Shown piece after piece: positions 41,786-47,968 of a stretch of 47,968 bases of DNA. A program made the translations under genes and the position numbers. The notes under the pieces are model-generated. The model ran no database searches. It worked only from the letters and a program-made list of their open reading frames with translations, and was not told where the DNA came from. Numbering within the stretch: position 1 is the stretch's first letter; each line of letters begins with the position of its first letter. Origin of the DNA: Streptosporangium amethystogenes (GTDB taxonomy: Bacteria; Actinomycetota; Actinomycetes; Streptosporangiales; Streptosporangiaceae); NCBI RefSeq assembly GCF_000721075.1, contig NZ_JOEQ01000046.1, positions 1-47,968 on the forward strand. The letters run 5' to 3'.

Positions 41786-42937
41786 CATCGACGGGTAGTC
41801 CTTGAGGGTTATGTTGGTCGCGAACCTGTCGGTCAGCCACAGCATCAGCTTCAGCAGGAATCCGTAGCGAAAAGTCCAGTTGCGCATCCGGATCCGGCCC
41901 GGGGTGCCGGGGGCGAGGAAGGGGCCGGCGTTGCCGTTCTTGGCGATCCTGGCATAACCGCGGAACCCCTCCTCGTAGCGCCGGAAGGCGACCCGGTGGT
42001 CCCCGTCCGCCGCCGCGAGCTCTCCGGCCAGCACGTACGCGCCGACCATGGCCAGGCCGGTGCCGAAACCGCCCAGCGTGTTGCCGTAGGCGGCGTCACC
42101 GAGCAGCACGACGCGGCCCCTGGCGTAGTGCTCCATCCGGACCTGGCTGATCGAGTCGAGGTAGAAGTCGTCCGCCTGCCGTACCGCGTCGAGGACCTCG
42201 CTGGTCTGCCAGCCCATCCCGGCATAGGCGTCGATCACGATCCGCTTCATCGCCGCCACGTCGTAGCGGTCGTAGTCGAGCCGCGGCGAGGCGAAGGCGA
42301 AGAAGGCATCGGCTCCGGGCCCTCCGACGGCGACCATCCTGCCGGGCTCGTTGTACATTTTCGCGGTCTTCCCGAAGCGCTGTGGAAGGTCGGCCAGGGC
42401 GTAGTAGTGACCCAGGAAGCGGACATGGTCGGACTCGGGGCCGAAGGCCAGCCGGCGAACGTTGGAGTGGATGCCGTCCGCGCCCACCACCAGGTCGAAG
42501 GTCCGCGGAGCACCGCGCTCGAACGTGACGTGGACGCCGCCCTCGGTCTCGGTGAGCGAGGTGATGGAGTCGCCGAAGACGTACCGGCACCCGGCGGCGA
42601 GCGTCCTGTCGTACAGCAGCCGGGACAACTCCCCGCGCGGGATCTCCAGCTCGCCACCGGTGAACTCGCCGGGCATCACCGCCAGCCTGCGGCCGTTCGC
42701 GTCAACGATCTCCTGGTCGGTCCCGCCGGTCTGCAACCGCCGTACGTCTTCCAGGATGCCCATCCGCTCCAGCACCGACAGGTGGGTCTCGCCCTTGAAG
42801 TCGACCGCCTGGCCCCCGAGGCGCAGGGCCGGAGCCTTCTCGACCACGGTCACGGTGTGGCCGTAGCGGTTGAGCCAGTAGGCGAGAGCGGGGCCGCCGA
42901 TACTGGCGCCGGAGATCAGGACGTTGCTGTTCCTCAT
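41774..42937 (-). CDS. FAD-dependent monooxygenase (PHBH fold)
   Basis: The 387-residue protein opens with the dinucleotide motif VLISGASIGGPALAYWLNRYG followed by VTVVEKAPALR. It has the mid-sequence VVGADGIHSNVR motif and the second FAD motif GDAAYGNTLGGFGTGLAM. This is the single-component aromatic-hydroxylase (PHBH) fold, which uses NAD(P)H and O2 to hydroxylate aromatic or polyketide-like substrates. It lies 52 bases downstream of the second SARP gene in the same direction, so it may be co-transcribed with or controlled by it. Substrate is unknown. Confidence 0.88.
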   Translation of the reverse strand: MRNSNVLISGASIGGPALAYWLNRYGHTVTVVEKAPALRLGGQAVDFKGETHLSVLERMGILEDVRRLQTGGTDQEIVDANGRRLAVMPGEFTGGELEIPRGELSRLLYDRTLAAGCRYVFGDSITSLTETEGGVHVTFERGAPRTFDLVVGADGIHSNVRRLAFGPESDHVRFLGHYYALADLPQRFGKTAKMYNEPGRMVAVGGPGADAFFAFASPRLDYDRYDVAAMKRIVIDAYAGMGWQTSEVLDAVRQADDFYLDSISQVRMEHYARGRVVLLGDAAYGNTLGGFGTGLAMVGAYVLAGELAAADGDHRVAFRRYEEGFRGYARIAKNGNAGPFLAPGTPGRIRMRNWTFRYGFLLKLMLWLTDRFATNITLKDYPSMVRR

Positions 42938-42989
42938 GCCTCCTAGCCTCGCCGGGAGCGTTGACAGGCCACAGACAGCCGGCTGACGG

Positions 42990-45900
42990 TCAGGAGACGG
43001 CCGTCAGCGCGTCGTCCCGGTTCAGCGCGGCGCCCCTGGCGAACGCCGCGGCGAAGGCCTCCGCACCGATGAGCTCGGTGGCGCCCACGGCGACCCGCGC
43101 GACGTCAGGGTCGCCGGCGACGACCGCACCGCGCAACGCCACCCCCACACCGAGCAGGAACGCGGCCCGCTCCGCCGCGCCTTCGAGCAGGGCGAGCCCC
43201 GCGTACCCCTCGGTGACATGGGCGAGATCCATCGTCACCACCGGTGGCATGCGTGTCAGCGCGAGCGCCTCGCCGTGACGGCGCCCGGCCTCCGCGCGGT
43301 CGCCTTCCGCCTCGGCCAGCCGTCCCAGCGCGGTGAACACGAGCGACGCGATGCTCTCGGTGACATAGCCGCCTGAGCCGACGACGTCCAGCGCCGCCGC
43401 GTAGTGTTCGCGCGCCCGTGTGTGATCGCGGCACCGCCGGGCGAGTTCCCCCCAGCCCAGCTCGATCGGCGACGATCGGCGCGACGCGCTCGTCCCGCGC
43501 GCCAGCTCGGTGGCACGCCGCAGGTCGGCGCGGGCCGCGGGAACATCGCCCTCGCGCAGCAGCCCGTCGGCCCTCCGGCAGAGCACGTCCACCATCTCGT
43601 CCAGAGCGCCGAGCTGTTCGTGCAGATCCAGGGCCTCCCCCCAGAGCCGCCTGGCCCGTGCCCAGTCCCCCCGCCAGCCGGCGATCATTCCCAGCCATTC
43701 GAGCCCCTGTGCCATCCCCCAGCGCTCGCCCACGGAACGGAAGCTCGCCAGCGTCGACTCCAGCTCTCCCTCGGCATCGGCCACGTGGCCGTCAAGCAGG
43801 TGCATCAGGGACGTCCCGAGCATGGTCACGGCTCGGCTCCACGGGTCGGAGCCGAGCAGCGGCTCCCACATCAGGACGGATCCTGGAGCCGGCGGCCCCG
43901 CGACCATGCCCCACAGCACGGACGTGAAGGGATGGTGCAACTCCCGGTCCAGCGACCGCAGGACCTCCTCGGCCCTCGCCCACTGCTCCGGCAGGACATG
44001 CGGTACGGCCTGCAACACGCACAGGACGTACTCCTCCTCCAGCCCTTCGGGCGGCTCGGTGCCGAACCGTTCGAGCAGCCGGAGCGCCGACGAGACCGCC
44101 TGTTCCCGCCGCCCGCTCAGCCACTGGTACGCCGCCAGGGCCGCGATCAGCCGCAGCGCCATCTCAGGGTCATCCGGTACGGCACGGCCCAGCGCGGCCC
44201 GCAGGTTGCTCTGCTCGGCGGAGAGCAGGGCCAGCCATTCGAGCTGCTCGGCCCTGCGCAACCACGGGTCGGCGCGCTGTGCCAGCTCCAGGAAGTAGGC
44301 GGCGTGCTCGGCGCGCGCCCGCTCCCGCTCCCCCGCCTCGGCCAGCCGCTCCGCACAGAACAGGCGGATCGTGTCGAGCATCCGGTAACGGCCGTCGTCC
44401 ACCTCGATGAGTGACTTGTCCACCAGGTCGGCCAGCACCTCGCCGGATCCGCAGACCCGTTCGACGGCCTCCAGGGACGAACTGCCGGAGAACACCGAGA
44501 ACCGCGCGGCCAGCGCCTGCTCCTCGGGGCTGAGCAGGCTCCAGCTCCAGTCCACCACCGCGTACAGCGTCCGGTGCCGTGCCGCCGCGGTGCGATCACC
44601 GCGTGACAGCAGCGCGAACCGGCCGTGCTCCTTCAGCCGCGCGACGATCTCCTCGACCGTGAACGACCTCAGCCTCGCCGCCGCCAGCTCGATGGCCAGC
44701 GGCAGCCCGTCCAGCATGACGCAGATCTCGACGACCTCGGCTCTCATGACGGAGCCTCTCATGACGGAGCCGGGACGTACCGCGGCGGCCCGCTCCATGA
44801 ACAGCCGTATCGAGGGATAGCCGAGGGCGTTGTCCAGGTCCGTGCCGGGGGGCGGTACGGCCAGCGGCGAGAGCGGGACGAGCATCTCACCGGTGATCCC
44901 GAGCGGCTCGCGGCTGGTGGCCAGCACGGCCAGCCCCGGGCAGGCGTCGAGCAGCCGCCGGACGAGCGCCGCGGCCGGCGCGATCAGGTGCTCGCAGTTG
45001 TCCAGGACGAGCAGGAGCTCCTCGTCTGCCAGGGCCGCCACGAGCCGGTCCGTGGCGTCGAGCCGACCCGGCACCGGTGGCCGCAGCCGCGCCTCGCGCA
45101 GACCGAGCGCGCCGAGTACCGTCAGGGGGATCTGATCTCCGTCGTCGAGCGTGGACAGATCGACGAAGCACACGTCCCGCGTCCGGCGGCGGGCCGCCTC
45201 GATGGCCAGCCTCGTCTTGCCGGTGCCGCCCGTACCGGTCAGGGTGACCAGGCGGGAGTCCCGCAGCGAGTCGATCCGGTCCAGCTCGGCCTCGCGACCC
45301 ACGAAGCCGGTGAGCTGCCCGGGCAGCCGGTGCCGTACCGGCTGCCCGGGCCGCTCCGCGCCGCGCAGGATCGCCAGGTGAAGCGCCGCCAGTTCCGGCG
45401 ACGGGTCGGCGCCGAGCTCGTCCGCCAGCAATCGCCTAGCCTCGTCGAAGACGGCCAGCGCCGCGGCCGGCTGCCCGGAGGCGTGCAGCGCCCGCATGAG
45501 CTGGCCCCACAGCCGCTCGCGCAACGGGTTCTCGGCCGCCAACTGCCGCAACTCGGCTATCGAGGTGCCCTCCGGGAGCGCGAGCTCGGCCTCGACCAGG
45601 TCCTCCCGCGCCGCCAGCCGTAGCTCTTCCAACCGGGCCGCCTGCGGCATGCCGACCGGCGCGGGCCCTCGCCACAGCGCCAGCCCTTCACTGAGCACCC
45701 TCGTGGCATGCTCATGCCGGCCTGCGATCAGTAACCTGTGCCCCTCGCGTGCGAGCCGCTCGAACCGGTGCGCATCGACGTCATCGGGGTCGACCGCGAG
45801 CCGGTATCCGGCCTGGTGAAACGTGATCAGGCCGGGAGGCAGGCCGCGGCGGAGCCGGGACACCTGGGCCTGGATCGCGTTGGCCGCACCGGCCGGCGGA

Positions 45901-46061
45901 TCGTCACCGTACTGACCGTCTATCAACCGGTCCACACTGACCGGCCGGCCCGCGTCGAGCAGGAGCAGCGCCAGCAGCGCGCGCGAGCGGGGGCCGCCGA
46001 CGGAGACGGGTTCCCCCTCCTCCGTCCGCACCTCCAACGACCCCAGGATCCCGAACTGCAC
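42990..46061 (-). CDS. SARP/AfsR-type regulator with NB-ARC-like ATPase
   Basis: This 1023-residue protein has an N-terminal winged-helix domain (GGPRSRALLALLLLDAG, about 21-38, and VSRLRRGLPPGLI), a BTAD at about 94-232 ending DELGADPSPELAALH, and an NB-ARC/AP-ATPase with Walker A GTGGTGKT at 276-283 and a LLLVLDNCEHL Walker B near 355. Winged-helix and helical-repeat regions follow in the last 400 residues. The NTPase is the AfsR-like type that senses nucleotide state, distinct in motifs from the one at 24539-28093. It probably activates nearby genes such as the monooxygenase. Confidence 0.9.
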   Translation of the reverse strand: MQFGILGSLEVRTEEGEPVSVGGPRSRALLALLLLDAGRPVSVDRLIDGQYGDDPPAGAANAIQAQVSRLRRGLPPGLITFHQAGYRLAVDPDDVDAHRFERLAREGHRLLIAGRHEHATRVLSEGLALWRGPAPVGMPQAARLEELRLAAREDLVEAELALPEGTSIAELRQLAAENPLRERLWGQLMRALHASGQPAAALAVFDEARRLLADELGADPSPELAALHLAILRGAERPGQPVRHRLPGQLTGFVGREAELDRIDSLRDSRLVTLTGTGGTGKTRLAIEAARRRTRDVCFVDLSTLDDGDQIPLTVLGALGLREARLRPPVPGRLDATDRLVAALADEELLLVLDNCEHLIAPAAALVRRLLDACPGLAVLATSREPLGITGEMLVPLSPLAVPPPGTDLDNALGYPSIRLFMERAAAVRPGSVMRGSVMRAEVVEICVMLDGLPLAIELAAARLRSFTVEEIVARLKEHGRFALLSRGDRTAAARHRTLYAVVDWSWSLLSPEEQALAARFSVFSGSSSLEAVERVCGSGEVLADLVDKSLIEVDDGRYRMLDTIRLFCAERLAEAGERERARAEHAAYFLELAQRADPWLRRAEQLEWLALLSAEQSNLRAALGRAVPDDPEMALRLIAALAAYQWLSGRREQAVSSALRLLERFGTEPPEGLEEEYVLCVLQAVPHVLPEQWARAEEVLRSLDRELHHPFTSVLWGMVAGPPAPGSVLMWEPLLGSDPWSRAVTMLGTSLMHLLDGHVADAEGELESTLASFRSVGERWGMAQGLEWLGMIAGWRGDWARARRLWGEALDLHEQLGALDEMVDVLCRRADGLLREGDVPAARADLRRATELARGTSASRRSSPIELGWGELARRCRDHTRAREHYAAALDVVGSGGYVTESIASLVFTALGRLAEAEGDRAEAGRRHGEALALTRMPPVVTMDLAHVTEGYAGLALLEGAAERAAFLLGVGVALRGAVVAGDPDVARVAVGATELIGAEAFAAAFARGAALNRDDALTAVS

Positions 46062-46128
46062 GAGACCAATTGTGGCCCATACGCCCTACTTCACGAGGAT
46101 CAGCGCGAACCTCACGGCCGGACCCGGC

Positions 46129-47496
46129 TCAGCACGCGTCGCGGTACTCGGTGGCCGCGGCCCTGATCCGGGCCAGCTGCGCCTCCAGCTCCTGGACATT
46201 GAACGGCACGGCCGAGGCCTCGAACTCCCTGCCCAGCTCCTGCAGCATGTCCAGGCCGTCCCAGATCGCGGCGAACTCGTCGTCGATCGGCCGCACCAGA
46301 TCGGCGAGTGCGCCCTCGACCCGGTGACGCAGGACGAGCATCCGCCACTTCCCGAGGAACCAGCGAAACTCCGTGAGCCGCGCGCCCGCCTCGGTGATCT
46401 CGGCGACGATCTCGCACAGTGTCCGGTTCACCTGCTGTGCCCTGGCCGACATCTCCAGCACGCTCTCCTGCACGGCATCGCAGAGCTGGGGCACCTCGCT
46501 CAGCGAGGTGAGCGGTGCGATACCGTCCGCGACCTCGGCGGCGAACGCGGCGACCATGTTGTTGTGCAGGCTCGCCAGCACGATCCGGAAGCGCAGGTCC
46601 GTGACGTACGAGCGCAGCGCGGCGAGTCTGGGCACCAGCCGCTCCAGGGTGACCATCGCGGTGCGCGTCGGCGTGGCCATCACCCTGGCGACGTTGCTCA
46701 GCACCGGTACGGTGTCGGCGACCGTCTCGGAGGCGACCTGGGCTCTGGCGACCACCTCGTCAAGCCGGCGGGCGACGTCGAGCACCTGGGTGGACGACCG
46801 TATGAGCCGGTCACTGAACACCCGGTAGCTCTCCAGCCGCTCCACCAGGTCGGTCAGCAGCGTTTCCAGCGCTCCGACCCCGGCCAGCACCTCCGCGATC
46901 GGTCCCCGCGCCCGGGGCCGGGCATAGGCCGCGGAAGCCAACCGGCCGCGCGCCGCCACCTCGGCGGTCAGCGCCTCGGTGAGGAAGTCGTCGTGCGAGC
47001 CGAATCCGAGCTCTCCCAGCAGCCGCTCGATCTGCTCCCTGCCGACCAGCGCCACGTCACGCCGGTTCATCCGGTCGTGCTCGGCCGCTTCGAGTTCGGC
47101 GTCGGCGACATACTTGTATATGCGCTTGACCTCCTCGAACAGTCCGGCCCGCGGTGCCATCCGAACCGACAGGAAACCCTCTGCCGAGGGTGTCATGGTG
47201 GCGAAAACCCAGTAGTGACTGCCGTCCTTGGCCAGGTTCCGCACATAGGCTCCCGCCGGGCGCCCGGCGAGCATGCGGTCCCACAGCAGTTGGAAGATCC
47301 CGGCCGGCATGTCGGGGTGGCGCACGATGCTGTGCGATGCCCCGGTGAGCTCGTCCAGGGAGAACCGGGAGGTCCGGACAAAGACCGAGTTCCCGCTGCG
47401 GATCAGCCCGCGCCGGTCCGTCGTGGAGAAGAAGAGCTCCTCCGGACCGATGACCTGTTCCAGTCCGCTGGGCACGATCAACTCACCAAAACCCAT
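46129..47496 (-). CDS. PAS-domain protein with long helical coiled-coil region
   Basis: This 455-residue cytoplasmic protein starts with a PAS domain (about 20-125). The segments FFSTTDRRGLIRSGNSVFVRTSRFSLDELTGASHSIVRHPDMP and YVRNLAKDGSHYWVFATM match the Aer-type redox PAS, with the N and W residues found in FAD-binding members. The rest is a long set of helices with few breaks (YRVFSDRLIRSSTQVLDVARRLDEVV), without the MCP hairpin-tip sequence, HAMP or kinase. It may be a soluble redox or oxygen sensor acting by protein contact; this is inference. ATG 47496 has GGAAAGG upstream. Confidence 0.78.
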   Translation of the reverse strand: MGFGELIVPSGLEQVIGPEELFFSTTDRRGLIRSGNSVFVRTSRFSLDELTGASHSIVRHPDMPAGIFQLLWDRMLAGRPAGAYVRNLAKDGSHYWVFATMTPSAEGFLSVRMAPRAGLFEEVKRIYKYVADAELEAAEHDRMNRRDVALVGREQIERLLGELGFGSHDDFLTEALTAEVAARGRLASAAYARPRARGPIAEVLAGVGALETLLTDLVERLESYRVFSDRLIRSSTQVLDVARRLDEVVARAQVASETVADTVPVLSNVARVMATPTRTAMVTLERLVPRLAALRSYVTDLRFRIVLASLHNNMVAAFAAEVADGIAPLTSLSEVPQLCDAVQESVLEMSARAQQVNRTLCEIVAEITEAGARLTEFRWFLGKWRMLVLRHRVEGALADLVRPIDDEFAAIWDGLDMLQELGREFEASAVPFNVQELEAQLARIRAAATEYRDAC

Positions 47497-47683
47497 TGCC
47501 CGCCTTTCCGATCTGGGAGACGGTATCAGCCGGATCCCGTGGCCCCGAGCGAAGGTCACGGCCGCGCGCTCCTTTCCGGAGGACGCCTGACCTCGGCTGC
47601 CGCCGACGCCGGCGACCCCGCTGACGACTCCCGGTGCACGCGTCCGGCCCGTGGCTACGTCCGGACGCGAAGGTGCCAGGCAC

Positions 47684-47725
47684 GCACGAACCCCCGGCCA
47701 GGGGTTCCTGGCCGGGGGTTCGTGC
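47684..47725. terminator. Strong hairpin terminator
   Basis: Two perfect 19-base arms (47684-47702 and 47707-47725, GCACGAACCCCCGGCCAGG and its complement) with a 4-base loop lie 12 bases beyond the YCII gene stop. It separates that gene from the PAS gene. Confidence 0.9.
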
Positions 47726-47737
47726 ACGGCGGTGGGA

Positions 47738-47968
47738 TCAGGCGGGAGCGGCGAAGTCCTCGGGGCCGAAGACGCGCAGCACGTCGGCCTCACCCTCCCA
47801 GCCCGCCCAGTGATCCCGGTGGATCTCCAGGAAACGGGAGGTCCACTCGACGGCCTCCTCCTTCGAGCTGACCTGGTAGAGCGCGTAGCTGATCAGTTCC
47901 TTCGCCTCGGCGAACGGGCCGTCGGTGACGCTCAGCCTGCCGGCGGTGATCGTGACCCGCGCGCCCTG
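47738..47968 (-). CDS. YCII-related (DGPF-type) protein, C-terminal part (5' end outside window)
   Basis: The frame is open leftward from the window edge to TGA at 47738-47740, giving the last 76 residues. The segment RLSVTDGPFAEAKELISYALYQVSSKEEAVEW contains the signature DGPF motif of YCII-related proteins, followed by a helix and the VLRVFGPEDF end. DGPF proteins are small dimeric proteins of uncertain catalytic role, typically encoded with ECF42 sigma factors. It has its own terminator immediately downstream. Confidence 0.88.
   Translation of the reverse strand, partial: QGARVTITAGRLSVTDGPFAEAKELISYALYQVSSKEEAVEWTSRFLEIHRDHWAGWEGEADVLRVFGPEDFAAPA

Overview
The window comes from a very GC-rich actinomycete. 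Nearly all codons end in G or C, GTG and TTG starts are common, and genes overlap by 1-4 bases at ATGA, GTGA or TGATG junctions. It carries two 'conservon' signalling loci, two large SARP/AfsR-type regulators and an ECF sigma factor with a C-terminal TPR-like extension. This fits Streptosporangiales or a relative such as Streptomyces; that placement is inference.

Region 1 (1-18.0 kb) is an extracellular polysaccharide locus. A long leftward operon begins with an initiating polyprenyl glycosylphosphotransferase (17904). It continues through a tightly overlapped nucleotide-sugar block: thymidylyltransferase, C-methyltransferase, cytidylyltransferase, PIG-L deacetylase, SDR epimerase, DUF4910 hydrolase, and an unrecognised Cys-rich protein made of two repeats. 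It ends with a flippase, a family 2 glycosyltransferase and a 2-oxoglutarate-type oxygenase. To the left lie an O-acyltransferase, two short Wzz-like proteins flanking a DUF6492 glycosyltransferase-like gene, a Wzy/O-antigen-ligase-type polymerase, and the end of a secreted beta-helix protein. Together they look like a Wzx/Wzy-type pathway for a branched, methylated and acylated glycan.

Region 2 (18.1-24.5 kb) holds small accessory genes: a hypothetical protein, a GntR regulator coupled to an EamA exporter with a clear operator upstream, a barstar-like inhibitor overlapping an antisense SWIM zinc-finger protein, a two-gene partial conservon (sensor kinase-like plus DUF742), a GNAT acetyltransferase and a small hypothetical protein.

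Region 3 (24.5-33.4 kb) has a giant SARP-AAA-TPR regulator coupled to a GNAT gene, divergent from a flavin oxidoreductase. A secreted protein with two discoidin domains and a beta-helix follows, preceded by an AT-rich regulatory region.

Region 4 (33.8-38.2 kb) is a complete conservon: sensor kinase-like, Roadblock, DUF742, GTPase and P450. The P450 lacks the normal EXXR arginine and resembles the CYP157 type.

Region 5 (38.2-48.0 kb) contains a TetR gene with a duplicated operator, an ECF42-like sigma factor, a TetR/membrane-protein pair with its own operator, an FAD monooxygenase next to a second SARP-type regulator, an orphan PAS protein, and the end of a YCII/DGPF gene behind a strong hairpin terminator. 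No tRNA, rRNA, CRISPR array, transposase or phage gene was seen.
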